64,000 nucleotides of DNA from Ypsolopha sequella (lineage: Eukaryota; Arthropoda; Insecta; Lepidoptera; Ypsolophidae), in assembly GCA_934047225.1 (NCBI GenBank), contig OW204010.1:886294-950293 (forward strand), read 5' to 3'. Shown piece after piece: positions 10,320-22,147 of this stretch. Numbering within the stretch: position 1 is the first letter of the stretch; each line of letters starts with the position of its first letter. The notes beneath the pieces are model-generated. The model did not search any database. It was not told where the DNA came from and saw nothing but the letters and a program-made list of their open reading frames with translations. The translations under genes were made by a program, and so were the position numbers.

Positions 10320-13174
10320 TTCAAATTCAAAATTCAAATTTAATTTATTTGTGATTATAAGTTTACAAATGGTGTTCAAACATAATATAAAGTCCTTTAT
10401 AATCTGTCATTTGACATACAAATATAAAACAACTAACAAAATACAAAATACGAAATAAAAATTGAAACACATAAACACACAAATGCTAAAATTTCAAATA
10501 TTTAAAAAATGTCAGTATTTAATATAAATGTCAACGGTTAACTAACCTCACGTAAGAAATAATTATAAGTAGGCATGCCATTCATTATATTACACTTAAA
10601 ATATTATAATGTTAAGTTACACAAACTTGTTTACAAATTCAACACAATAAAATAATATGTCCTGATTCAAAATAATAAAAATATTAACCTGTTATAGATT
10701 TATCATTCAAAAATTCATTAACTGAATAGTACGCTTTGTCTATTAAAAAAGTCTTGAGTTGTTTTATAAATTCATTCATATTATTGAAATCCCGAATAAA
10801 TTTAGGTATTTTATTGTATATAGAAGGTGCCATGGCAAATATACTGTTGTGAAAAAGTGAGGTTTTACATTGTACGAGGCGCAGACGATCACAGCGTCTT
10901 GCTTGTGTAACATATTGAAAATACTCTGGGTGCGATCTTACAAAAATTGCAGTTTCATATATATACAGCGCTGGTACTGTGAGTAATTTTAATTGCTTGA
11001 ATTTTGGTACACAAGTGTCCGTTTTTCGCAACCTACAGATAGCCCTTATGCATCTTTTTTGGGATCTTAGTACCGTCTCCATGCCAGTAGCGTTTCCCCA
11101 GAATATTATCCCATATTTGAGAGTTGGAACCACATATCCATAATAAGCTGTGAGTACTGTTTTGCGATTTACAGTTTTACCCAGCATGTAAAGGGCATAA
11201 GAAAACTGAGTTACTTTTGCACTGACTTGGTCAATATGTGTATTCCATTTCAAGTTATTATCAATTTGCAAGCCTAAAAATTTGGTTACCCTAATTTCCT
11301 CAATGGTTTTACCTCCAAACTGTATATTCATCGTAAGGTTTGAATAATTCCTTTGTTTAAAAGACATTATACTCGTTTTATCTATATTAAGTTTCAGATT
11401 ATTTTGTTTTAGCCAATTAGTGATTGAGTCAAGGTCCATGTTTATATCACTTTCATTTTCGCAAATAACAGTGCTGTCGTCAGCATATAAAACCATCGGG
11501 TGCTTGATACATTTCGGCAAATCATTTATGTATAATGAGGAATAATAATGGACCCAGAACACTGCCTTGTGGCACACCGTAGTGCACACTTCTAGCGTGA
11601 GATATGTATGATTTTTCAGTTTTAGATGTAGGGCATATACGTTCAATTTTGGTTATTTGAGTTCTGTCGCTTAAGTATGATTTTATTAAATTATTAACAT
11701 TTCCTCTTACGCCATAATTTTCTAGTTTTTGTAATAGGATTTTTTGGTCCACGTGATCAAACGCTTTTGTCATGTCTAAATAGAGTGCGAATATTGGCAG
11801 TCGATTATCGACTCTCTTATATATTTTATTAAAAAAATCGTAAATCGCGAGATCAATATTTTTATTTTTCCTGAATCCGTTTTGCTCGTGCACTAGTATA
11901 TTGTTAGTTTCGAAGTATTTATATAATCTGTGGTGAATTATGTTCTCGATGATCTTAGACATTATGGAAATTAGTGCAACTGGTCTGTAGAACTCCATGT
12001 TTTCTTTATCGTCTTTTTTGAATAAAGGTTTTATGACAGACAATTTAAGTTTCTTTGGAAAAACACCGCGTTCTATGCATAGGTTAGTGACGTGACTTAA
12101 TATTGGCGCAATTATTAGAGAAACATATTTTATTACTCGTGTACATATATTATCATACCCGGTACTATTCGTATTTTTTAAGTTTGCAATAACATGATAT
12201 ATTTCTTCGGGACAGGTAGGTTCCATAAACAGCGAATGAGGTTTGCTTAATATGTGTGGTAAATTATTATTTTTTATGTTGTCCTTTGTCACTGGTACTA
12301 CTTCATCAATAAAGTAATTATTAAAAGCTTCTGCTATTTCACGTGGGTTTTTAATAAGTCCATCGCTAGTTTTTATTTGTGCTATATAATCTCTAGGAAA
12401 GTTGTCTTTTGCTTGATTTATAACTTGCCATGTAGCTTTTGATTTATTTTTTGCTTCTGTAATGGGATAATTGTTTTGTGCCTTTTTTGTTTGTGTTATG
12501 ACATGTTTTAATCTTTTAGAATAGGTTTTAAATTTGTGTTTGTTTTCCGGTGTTCGAGTTGTCCTGTACTTCCAAAGAAGGTCCCTACAGCGCTTACTGC
12601 AGTTTTTGATGCCTCTTGATAGCCATTTAGGGGATTTTTTTGTTGTGTGTTTTACTTTTATAATAGGGAAACACAACTCATAAAACATAGTAAAATAAAA
12701 GTTGTCAAATGCTTCATCAGGATCCACTGAGGAGTATGTGTCAGTAAAATGTATTTTTTCCAGACATTGACCGAACTTTAGTATGTTTTCTTTCGAATAA
12801 TCCCGTTTTAACGTGTACCAGCACTTGAGCTTCGAAGTCTTCTTGACAGGGCACTTCAATAATTGTGCTGTGTGATCAGATACAGCGAACTCGAATATTT
12901 CCCCTTTGCTACCACGTATGTTATGAATTATATTATCTAAACATGTTCCACTACAGGGACGTGTTGGTTGTCTAATAGCAAATTTTAAATTACTGCTTAA
13001 TACCAGCTCCTCAAATTCCTTAGAAAATTTTGTCTTTACTAAGAGATCGGTATTAAAATCTCCGCATATTACCAGTTTCATTTTCCCATTGAAAATGAGC
13101 AAGTTTATCATCTCATTTAATTTATTAAAAAATATGTCATAGTAATGATCATTGTTTTTATTATTTAGATGGAT
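10320..13174 (-). mobile_element. unit 1: 5'-truncated CR1/Jockey-group LINE
   Basis: The 3' end lies at about 10320, where an A/T-rich TTGAATTTGAAT-like terminus meets the spacer. About 360 bp of 3' UTR follow the stop at 10684. The 5' end falls inside the endonuclease domain at about 13174, so ORF1 and the first part of the endonuclease are missing. This is a typical 5' truncation from incomplete reverse transcription. No clear target duplication was seen. Confidence 0.85.
10684..13111 (-). pseudogene. unit 1: LINE endonuclease-RT frame, broken by +1 frameshift
   Basis: The protein is that of the intact unit 2 copy, but one extra A near 11533 (GTATAATGAGG instead of GTATATGAGG) shifts the frame after about residue 526. 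The break lies between RT motif B (GVPQGSVLGPLL) and the YADD active site. The upstream piece (13111-11522) ends after 529 codons and the downstream piece (reading from 11646) carries YADD. Private substitutions include Pro for His in NNYPITEAK and Thr for Ile in WNTHIDQ. Unit 4 has the same extra base. Confidence 0.9.
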
Positions 13175-13264
13175 TCACGGCTCCACTGAGCTAGATTTTA
13201 TTTGGAAATTAGTTTCCTTGTTTTTTTCAAGTTTTCTTACTCTTAAAGTTTTTTTTATGTAGAT

Positions 13265-13570
13265 TCACAAGATTTAATGTAATATAGTTACCTGTGGTTA
13301 AGGCGGTACCTAACCCAACCAGACTATTCACTTAAAGGTTTTAGTAATGTCTTGGCAGAATTTATTCCGAATGTAATATTGCTACCTGTTGTTAAGGCGG
13401 TACCTGTCACAACTATTTGATGTTCTAAAAGTTTTAGTAATGTCTTGGCAGAATTTATTCCGAATGTAATATTGCTACCTGATGTTAAGGCGGTAACTGT
13501 CACAACTATTTGAGGTTCTAAAAGTTTTAATAATGACTTGGCCAAAATTTTGTTACAATGTAATATTGTT
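13265..13570. repeat. unit 1: 93-bp minisatellite, ~3 copies
   Basis: GGCAGAATTTATTCCGAATG recurs at 13354 and 13447 (period 93 bp), with diverged partial copies on both sides. The period is a multiple of three, so the minus strand stays open for 73 codons with a 31-residue repeat. It lies just beyond the truncated 5' end of the LINE. Confidence 0.8.
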
Positions 13571-13716
13571 AGTTACATCTTCAGTCTTGTGAAATTATAC
13601 ATATTTTTGATAAAGTTAAATACAAATAATTGTAAAGTACCTCGAAGTTTTCTTCAGAACCTTTTTCCAACTATTAGGTTACAATAAGGTCACTTTTTGA
13701 CTTTATTTGTTAAGAA

Positions 13717-13757
13717 GCAAGACTGGTGGAAAATACCGGGTACCCGCCGGTCGTGCC
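13717..13757. repeat. unit 1: GC-rich hairpin
   Basis: GCAAGACTGGTGG faces CCGCCGGTCGTGC across a short loop, giving a 13-bp stem with imperfect pairs. In units 2-4 the left arm reads GCACGACTGGTGG, which pairs better. Confidence 0.5.
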
Positions 13758-13975
13758 ACTTTACATTGCGTAAAAACGAGGCAATATTGACGATATCCTG
13801 ACAGCTATTATGATGGTGTTTTATCAAATTTTGCTTTTTGGGCTGTATAGAGACGTAGCTAGATGTCACTAGAATATACTCATGAAAAAAGATATGAAGA
13901 AAATAAGCTGTAGACTTCACATTCGGTTTATACCTATTGTATGAATTTTAAGAAAAATACAGGGGTAAAGGGACC

Positions 13976-14535
13976 TCTTAAGGAAAACCTTGTATTATAC
14001 TATTTGTTATCTTAGTAAAAAATAATTCAAGGAAAAAAATAAACAAAGCTATCGCCACATTGAACAGTAGATAATTAATCCCTTTATAATAGAACAACAT
14101 AGTTTTCATATTTTTTACATTATTTGTTCAACAATTCCTTTCTGTGTTGACTTTTAAATGCAAAATATTATCTAAAGTGTTCATCCCTACATTTTCATAG
14201 TGAGAAAATTTGTATGAAAAACGTAAAAAAAAACGTAAAAACCTAAAACGTAATATAAATAAAAACGTCAAAAGTATGTTTTTACAGCTCTATAGAGGGC
14301 CGTTAATATTGGTATTTATTAATTTTACCCAGAAAAAATTGTCTAGACAAACGGACAGACAGACAAACATAGGGATAACAAATTAATCCTAAAAGAGTTT
14401 CATTGTTTTCATTTTGCGTAACAGAACCTGAACATGTACCGACAGGATTATCTACGATCTAATAATTTTGCCATGCACTGTAAATATTTCAAAATAAATT
14501 TCTATATTTTAAATACTTGGCGATTTATCCCAAGT
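13976..14535 (-). repeat. unit 1: inverted, diverged relative of X (X')
   Basis: Read on the minus strand, landmarks of X recur in order: CTTGGGATAAATCGCC, CCTATGTTTGTCTGTCTGTC, CATACAAATTTTCTC, ATTTTGCATTTAAAAG, TTCAATGTGGCGATAGCTTT and CAAGGTTTTCCTTAAG. With X (5327 to about 8975) it forms inverted arms around the LINE-containing core. The arms are clearly older than the unit amplification because they differ from X at many sites. Confidence 0.75.
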
Positions 14536-15854
14536 AAGTGTACCTATATAATTTGCAAAAAACTTCACTTATTGGACCTGAAATGGTGAGCCAATACTAG
14601 AGGGTAATTTCACGAAAAGGTCATTGACCTTTGTTACAGATCTCAGTAAGTATAAGTAAATTAATTTGGGTTTCAATAACGATCACAAAATTATTCTTTT
14701 AGAGTAACATATATTATTTTCCCGCTTAAGAGTATGAATTCATTCCAAATTCATTCAGTTTTGTTGTTATGACTATGGCACGATGTAGCTAAATCACTCA
14801 TACGCATATTTTGTTGAGTTTTTAACGGCAGGAATATGATGCTCCTCGAAATATTACTTTATAAAATTAATTTCAATGTGTTTTGAAGTAGTTTTGGGAG
14901 ATATTTATAGCTTGCAAAAAAGGGCACAGGTTCCACGTCTTACGGGCGCCAATGCTAGGCGTAGACTGACAATATCTTGCTGCCACTGACTGCATCAGTG
15001 GATTTACGTATTTTTGGAAAAAGGGGGTGCTTTTTTTGACCCGAATAACGTGGTATTTGGAAAATGAATAGATATCATTCACACGAATTTTATTAAAAAG
15101 AACCAACAAAATCGCGAAAGCGATACCTGAAACAAAATCGATAAGAAGTGTGCAATAGAGGGTTACAAAAAAATTCGTTGACAGTACAAATATGAATCGA
15201 TTAACGTGGTTTGTGTAAAATAAATACCTTAAAGTTCAACCAAAAACATGTATTTTTTTTATGGCTATACGTAACCTAATTATTGCAACAAAATCATCCG
15301 AAAGCTGACATTTTATTTCTGTTTGTATTTTCGTTCCCTTTAACAGGCCCGTATCTCCCAAACGGCTGATGCTAAACACATGTCATGTTCGACGACGACG
15401 GTAAAAAAAAAAAAACGAAAAAAAAGTTGCGAAAATTTTGATCGGCTAACTGTAAGGAGTTTGGGTTTCAACTATAGCGATTGGTAAATTGGGGCTACAT
15501 GACCAAAAAAAAAATTGAATTTGACAGGTTTTGACAGTTTTTTGACAGATCCAAAAAAGTATTCCGATTTGTATGAAACTATCTATCAAAGGGCATTTAT
15601 GGTCACCGATTACGCTGCCGTATTCAAATTTGACATTTTTTAACAACTGAAAGGGATTTTGACACTTTTTCGGAAAACATTTGTTCGGTGAGTCCCGGTA
15701 TTTGGCACGGAGCCGAAAAACGAGCATATGAGGACGGAGAACGTTCGAGGCGTTCGTAATCCGAGCATGCGAGTATTTCGACCGAGCACTACACCTGGAC
15801 CCCCAGAGGGAGTGAAAGCACTTAAAATGTATGTTTCTGAAAAAAAAAATTGTT

Positions 15855-16075
15855 TCCTGTAGGCAACGCGAGCGAAGCCGCGGGCAGAAGCTAGTAAAAT
15901 ATAAAGTCCTGACTGACTGATATATCAACGGACAGCCTAAGCCGCTGGTCCTAAAGACTTGAAATTTGGCATATAGATACCTTATAATAGTGAAGACATG
16001 CACTAAGAAAGGATTTTTCAAAATTCTCCCTCTAAGGGGGTGAAACGGGTGTCCAAAGTTTGTATGGGGAAACAA
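15855..16075. repeat. unit 1: lepidopteran-type interspersed repeat
   Basis: It contains GCGAGCGAAGCCGCGGGCAG, then AAGCTAGTA, TGACTGACTGATATATCAAC, GAAATTTGGCATATAGATA, CTAAGAAAGGATTTTTCAAA and CCCTCTAAGGGGGTGAAA. I recognise this combination as a very common repeat in moth and butterfly genomes, often placed with Helitron-like or other non-autonomous elements. The family name is uncertain. Counterparts are at about 32342-32556 and 48878-49092. Confidence 0.6.
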
Positions 16076-16157
16076 GATTAGTTTTACTATTTTATTCGAG
16101 ATTTCACAGGAGTACTCCTATCCATAAATGAGTAAACACGTATTTCAGGTTTTTTCA

Positions 16158-16376
16158 AGATTCAACCCCTAAAAGGGGGAAATGGGGTGACAAAGTCTGA
16201 AAACCAAGATGGGTATCGTTTGTATGGTTTATCGGGTCGCTGATTACGAAAACAACAACGATTTTAAAATCCAACGTTGTGGACGTGAAAAAAGCTTTTC
16301 CAGAATTCAAACCCTAAAAGGGGGAAATGGGGTGACAAAGTCTGGAAACCAACATGCGTATCGTTTGTATGGTTTA
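16158..16376. repeat. unit 1: two 75-bp direct repeats ~145 bp apart
   Basis: ATTCAA(C/A)CCCTAAAAGGGGG, GTGACAAAGTCTG and GTATCGTTTGTATGGTTTAT occur in the same order at 16158-16231 and 16302-16376. Counterparts are at 32638-32857 and 49174-49393. Confidence 0.75.
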
Positions 16377-17863
16377 TGATTCACAAAACACGATTCAGTG
16401 CGTGTTCGAAAATTTACAAATGCGTATCCGGCAATAAAAAACGTTACTTTGGATCACAGTTTGGGCCCTAGACCCAAATACATTGTTTTATACTCCAAGT
16501 TACGGTAGATGATATTAAAAGCCAACCCGAGAGATGATATATAATAATAAACCAAATGAATGAATTCGAGATGTCTTCACGCGGCCAAATCATTTGATTG
16601 GTCGCTTCCGCGTCACGCGCTTTAAGCTCCGCCCCTTCTAACAAAAATCTACCTCTCTTTTCAATCGGTTGTGGTTCAGGTGTCTCCGCTCCCTGTGAAC
16701 TGCAAAACTATTTATGTAACTGCCCATTCCATCATTTTTACTGGCCATTTATTATTTAGTCTGCTTACGTATTTTTAGTATGTACTGACATTGTAAGACA
16801 ATATAACTGGCCAATTATTTTTTTATTACTGTCTATGTTTTACTGTCGCACAAATTTACCAACCACCGATAAAAAAAAAATAACTGCTCATTATTTTTTT
16901 CAACTGATCATCACCTTTCGAATGTTTAAATAACAGTTGAAATAATTTGTTCCCATAATCTAATACTAGATTTGTGGGTCCCGAGTTTACTAGTATTTGG
17001 GTCCGTTTGGTTTTATTTCGTGTGCACTTTTTGGTAACCGTCTTACACAATCATCGAATTCAAATAAATCTTGAATAGTTTCGTTATTGATCTCAGTCTA
17101 AAATCAAACTTATATATTTTTGTTTGAATTTTTTCATTTGCTACTTTTGACTCTTCTTACCATGAAAAAAAATGTTCTACGCTTAGCTGGCAAGTAATTT
17201 TATATATGTAATAATTTATAGTTTCAGTCGTATCTTAAGAACAAACCCTTAAAAAACGTAAATTTAACGGTTTTTTACCGAAAGTGTAGCCGAATGTGGT
17301 TTTATTGTTTTAGATAAAATCTGAAATTTTATACATAATAAATTTTGAAAATGTAATCTAGATTAATTTCTTCTGAAACAAAATTTCAATTTTGCGCTTG
17401 CAACGAAATCGGCACGATTGTATTGCTCTCGCAAGTTTCATGGAGTATACACCTTAAAGCAAAATGAAACAACATGACATTTTGCCACGCCCACAAATGT
17501 GTTGGTCACTTCATGACCGTCAAATGTGTGTACAAATGTCGTCGGTCATCATCGCGTGTCAAAGCTGTCTTCAATAAGTGAGTTGAAATACATGTTGAAA
17601 CCGAGTTTCCAGCCAACCGGACGACTTTTCACAAATTTAATACCTAATTAGAGAGCTGTCAAGTGTTATAAACTGTCATCAGTCAGTATGTATTTGTAAT
17701 ACCATTCATTAGAGTCCAAGCACAGGGAATCTAAGGAAGGTCGCAACCTCATTTTACAGTACATAGCTAGGGGCAAGGACATCCCTACTGCCAGCAGGGA
17801 CATAACTATGTCAAGGTCAAAGAATGTCAAAGCACATCCCTAATGTCAGGAACACTTCGGGTT

Positions 17864-17933
17864 GCGGTGGTAGCTCAGGGGTAGAACGCTGGCCTCTCAA
17901 TTTTGAGATAAAGGTCCAATCCCTGATCGGCCA
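17864..17933 (+). repeat. unit 1 end: plus-strand tRNA-like sequence
   Basis: It has an A-box-like TAGCTCAGGGGTAGAACGC, a weak B box GGTCCAATCCC and a central TCTCAATTTTGAGA stem. It resembles the minus-strand heads of the sub-repeats, so it is probably another member of the same tRNA-derived family in opposite orientation. Acceptor arms do not pair, so it is not called a tRNA gene. It sits about 70 bp before the unit junction. Confidence 0.55.
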
Positions 17934-17999
17934 TGGACCAATGAACTTGTCGGAATTTATGTGCATAGTATTTGTTTTTACCACTTGCTGAACGGTAAA

Positions 18000-19604
18000 G
18001 ATATTCTGTACGCTGTACATGAACTATTTTATGCACCATTATTTTATACGCAAGATAACGTAGTAGGTGGTCAGCTTTATCGCCATACTTTGAGCACCAA
18101 TACATGCTTTAAAGAGCATGCCGGTCTATATCACAATGTGTTTTTCACCTTTCACCAAGTGTTATACAAATTAAGTATTCACATAGATTCTGAATTACTC
18201 ATTAAAGAACATCCGAATGGAAGGATTCGAACCTTGTCTCAAGATTGAGAACTCAGCGTCCTTCTGAGTGAGCTACTGCTGCGTCAGGCAAATACCGGAG
18301 ATACAAGTTATAACAAATTTACTTACCATCATCAACTGAAAATATTTTTAGAAATTAGTTTTGTTAATGTTATATGAGAAAATATTATACCGTTTTCCAT
18401 TTTTAAAAAGCATTACGGACTTTGCTTCAATTAAACAGGGAGATAATACTAATTTCAATGCAACTAAATTAATAGCTTGACACAAAGTTTTCCTCAGTCA
18501 TTTCTTTTTTTATTCATTTCTTTCATTATAAGTTTTGTGTATAGGATTGTAATTTTTTTGTGAGCCTCACTTCGTTTGCATTTACAGTGTTCATCACAAA
18601 ACCACTTAAATTTACGAATCAGATATTCTGGACGCTGTATATGAACTATTTTATGCACCATTATTTTATATGCAAGATAACGTAAAAGATGGTCAGCTTT
18701 ATCGCCGTACTACGAGCACCGATACATGCTTTAAAGAGCATGTCGATCTATATTACAATGTGTCCTTCACCGTTCAACGAGTGGTATTCTCATAAGAGAA
18801 TGTCCAAACGGAAGGATTCGAACCTTGTCTCAATATTGAGAGTTCAACGTCCTACTGACTGAGCTACTGCTGCATCAAGCAAATACCGGATATACAAGTT
18901 ATATCAATTAACTTACTTGGTGTTTCTGAAATTGTTGTAAGAAATTAGTTTTGTTAATGTTATATGAGAAAATATTATACCGTTTTCCATTTTTAAAAAG
19001 CATTACGGACTATGCTTCAATTAAACAGGGAGATAATACTAATTTCAATGCAACTAAATTAACAGCTTGACACAAAGTTTTCCTCAGTCATTTCTTTTTT
19101 ATTCATTTCTTTCCTTATAAGTTTTGTGTATAGGATTGTAATTTTTTTTTGAGCCTCACTTCGTTTGCATTTACAGTGTTCATCACAAAACCACTTAAAT
19201 TTACGAATCAGATATTCTGGACGCTGTATATGAACTATTTTATGCACCATTATTTTATACGCAAGATAACGTAAAATATGGTCAGCTTTATCGCCGTACT
19301 TCGAGCACCGATACATGCTTTAAAGAGCATGTCGATCTATATTACAATGTGTCCTTCACCGTTCAACGAGTGGTATTCTCATAAGAGAATGTCCAAGCGG
19401 AAGGATTCGAACCTTGTCTCAAGATTGAGAGTTCAACGTCCTACTGACTGAGCTACTGCTGCATCAAGCAAATACCGGATATACAAGTTATATCAATTAA
19501 CTTACTTGATGGTTCTGAAATTGTTGTAAGAAATTAGTTTTGTTAATGTTATATGAGAAAATATTATACCGTTTTCCATTTTTAAAAAGCATTACGGACT
19601 TTCT
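18000..19604. repeat. unit 2: tandem sub-repeat block
   Basis: Same organisation as in unit 1, with minus-strand tRNA-like heads at 18219-18282, 18810-18873 and 19399-19462. The second head has an A-to-T-type change in its central stem (CAATATTGAG). The TCTA microsatellite follows at 19602-19633. Confidence 0.85.
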
Positions 19605-19633
19605 TTCTATCTCTCTATCTATATCTATATTTA

Positions 19634-20706
19634 TCCCAGCAAAATATCTTGGGAACGGAAAGTGTACCACGGAAAAGATGTGTCTAGGAAAAGATCTACC
19701 TGCCGAAAGTGTCAAAATTTAAGAGTATGACATAGCCAAAACAAAAACCAGTTCTTGGCGTGGCTTATTCAGGTTACGTTTGCGCGCGGGGGGAAATTTG
19801 TCCCGGTCTCTAAGCTCGCGTCACCATAACAAAAATACGAATAGAGTGGATGAGGCAGGGTCAAAAGTAATACGTATTTTATTTTATCCAATTTATTAGT
19901 GTATTTCGATCATCGTCACACGGCATTGATCCTACTTGCTATCACGTCGGGACGTAAATTTATTATGGTCGGCTAAAAGTGGTTTTTTGAGTGTTTGATT
20001 TATTAGTTGACCCTCGGAAATAAATTGGACCAAAAATTTCTTTACAAAAAATTTTTACTAAAGTTGTTATTACAAAAAGTGGAAGCTAACAAATATTCTC
20101 AGAAGGAATGCACCACGTCACTATCTATCTCACTGTAGCCTATATCAATTATGCCTCTCTCATTCAACTACGTTTAACTGGGTTACTATCTCATTCCAAC
20201 TCATTTTAAATACCGTCACTATTTATCTCACTCTAACGCGTGTTAAATGGCGTCGTGAACGTCAAATATTTTTACTGCCCGCCATTCTTTCATTCTATAT
20301 TCTAATTATTTAAAAAAATACGCAGCTCCTTTGGTAGTAAAATAGCAATAACTTTTTTTTCAAAAGTAATACACAAAAATTGCCAGATCATTTGAAAAAC
20401 AATATTTGATGAGCCGTTATTTAAGACAATTTGCAAAACTAACATAGAACATTTTTTTTCAGGGTGTGGTGTCGAACTAACCTAATTACAAAAAATTGCT
20501 CATAAATTGGGTTTTTATTTTTTCTTTCTGATGTTACAGCATTTCAAGGTTTATTTTTGACTTTATCAATAGCAGGACTATGCAGAATTGCGCAACAAAA
20601 ATTTTATTCTTAGAATTTAGAACTGGTTAGCTTTGACTCTCAAAAATCTATTCGAATTTATAAAAGTACCATCAACTCGAAGACTATCTACTTTTGCTGA
20701 AGTCAT
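19634..20706. other. unit 2: spacer without recognisable genes
   Basis: Counterpart of 4143-5218 with a handful of substitutions, for example CATTTTTTTTCAGGG at about 20450, where unit 1 has TATATTTTTTCAGGG. No coding signal. Confidence 0.6.
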
Positions 20707-21449
20707 AATTTGATATTCTGGTCAGTCGTGAGCTGGCCTAAGGGAAAGGCCTAAGGGCCTAAGGGCTTTTCCAAGGGAAAGCGTTGACTTTTGGGACACC
20801 TGTTTACCCGTGGGATAAATCGCCAAGTGTTTAAAATATAGAAATTTATTTGTATCATAGTTTGAAATGTTCAGGTCCCTTTACGCAAAATGAAAAAACA
20901 AAACTCCTTTAGGATTAATTTGTTGTCCCTATGTTTGTCTGTTTGTCCGTTTGTCTAGGCAATTTTTCTGAGTAAAATCAATAAATGCTAATATTTACAG
21001 CCCTGTAAAACATACATATTATAACGTTTTTATGGCCTTTTGTTTAACTTTTTCATACAAATTTTCTCCTTATGAAAATATAGAGATCAACACTTGACAT
21101 AATATTTTGCATTTGAAAGAAAGCACAGAAAGGAACTGTAGAACAAATTATGTAAAAAATATAAAAACCATATCGTTCTATTCTAAAGGGATTAATAATT
21201 TACTGTTTGTTCAATGTGGCGATAGCTTTGTTTATTATTATTTTTTTCTTTGTTACCAAGATAACAAATATTTTCATACAAGGTTTTCCTTAAGGGCTAT
21301 TTCTCCGAATTTGTAACAAAATATTAAGAAATAATTATAACGGTAAAGTACAACTTTTAGCTAAGACAATTTATTGTTAAAAGTTTGCTATATGCATAAA
21401 CATTTTAATGATATTATGGTATCTTCAAAATAATTGGGTTTTCCATAAG
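20707..21449 (+). repeat. unit 2: X segment, left copy (743 bp)
   Basis: Uninterrupted X directly before the BEL 5' LTR. The 69-codon frame at 21107-21316 lies inside it and is not a gene. It is essentially the same length and sequence as 24909-25651. Confidence 0.9.
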
Positions 21450-21915
21450 TGTTCACGCCACAGCGTGACGGTATGCGCATTTCAGCGCATGCGCAGAAAG
21501 TAACTCGCGACAGAATCGAGTCGCGCGCTGAGCACCGCTCGCTCGCTCTGTTCGGCTCGACAAGCCTCCCGAGGCGCACGTCTGCGCACTCGCGAGCTGG
21601 CGCCAACCCGCGCGTTGGCTCACTCTCTCTTCCGCGCTAGACATTGTCCAAACAACCCGTGTGCACACATTCGCGCCGCCACAACCAAAACCTCTCATAC
21701 CTAACAGTGTTGTGTTCATACCAGTGCTGTGTACATTACTCCAACCAAGACATTTAGCACATTCCTGCCCAAGGCGCCAGCTCCATCAGCCCACCAAGAA
21801 AAGACGCCACGCAGCACATACCAGCCCATCCAAAACAGGTTAGTTCACCCACAATCTTTTCTTCTCCCGTGTCATACCCTCAAATCCCATCAGCCCTGCA
21901 TTCCTGTAGCCAGCG
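21450..21915 (+). repeat. unit 2: BEL 5' LTR
   Basis: It starts TGTTCACGCC and is strikingly GC-rich in its first 200 bp. A palindromic GCGCATGCGC (21485-21494) matches the NRF1-type binding motif. A splice-donor-like CAGGTTAGT lies at 21836-21844. The stretch shared with the 3' LTR ends at GTAGCCAGCG, but the natural end may be six bases further at GGCTACA (21921), just before the primer-binding-like site. Confidence 0.85.
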
Positions 21916-21924
21916 GCTACATTT

Positions 21925-21993
21925 TGGTCCTTCGGCCGGCTCAAATTTTTGGTCTCTTCGAGCGGAAAATTTTTGGTTTTGGCTCTTCGGGCC
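21925..21993 (+). promoter_or_regulatory. unit 2: primer-binding-like site, three degenerate copies
   Basis: TGGTCCTTCGGCCGG (21925-21939) lies a few bases after the 5' LTR, where reverse transcription is primed by a tRNA. Two degenerate versions follow: TGGTCTCTTCGAGCGG (21950-21965) and TGGCTCTTCGGGCC (21980-21993). The matching tRNA was not identified. Confidence 0.45.
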
Positions 21994-22034
21994 TTTGAAC
22001 CATCCCCCGCTTCCCCCCGCCGGCCCGTAATTTC

Positions 22035-22147
22035 GTTACTGAACCAGCCCCCCTCGATTTACTACAGTCCATTTTCACATTTTGATAAAACATATTACGA
22101 ACCGTTACTGAACCAGCCCCCGTCGATTTACTACAGTCCATTTTCAC
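22035..22147 (+). repeat. unit 2: 44-bp direct duplication in the BEL leader
   Basis: GTTACTGAACCAGCCCCC, then TCGATTTACTACAGTCC and ATTTTCAC, occurs at 22035-22078 and 22104-22147, 69 bp apart. A strong splice-acceptor-like TTTTTTTTGCAG follows (ending 22170). Confidence 0.75.

Larger units (their letters stand above)
14536..17863. other. unit 1: 3.3-kb right part with interspersed repeats, no gene
   Basis: This stretch holds the lepidopteran-type repeat (15855-16075), the paired 75-bp repeats (16158-16231, 16302-16376) and AT-rich filler. A 209-codon minus-strand frame (15446-16075) runs through the interspersed repeat and has no domain, so it is not called. A GC-rich spot with two opposed CCAAT-like motifs and CCGCCCC lies at 16579-16637. 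Confidence 0.6.

Noticed and set aside
15446..16075. 209-codon minus-strand open frame (210 codons at 31924 and 48460)
   Set aside because: It runs through interspersed-repeat sequence and an A-run of variable length, with no domain and a biased composition. Chance open frame.
17864..17933. Functional tRNA gene
   Set aside because: Acceptor arms do not pair, the anticodon loop is too short and the B box is degenerate; kept only as a tRNA-like repeat.
21453..21719. 88-codon minus-strand frame in each LTR
   Set aside because: Product of GC-rich LTR sequence that has few stops; not supported as a gene.
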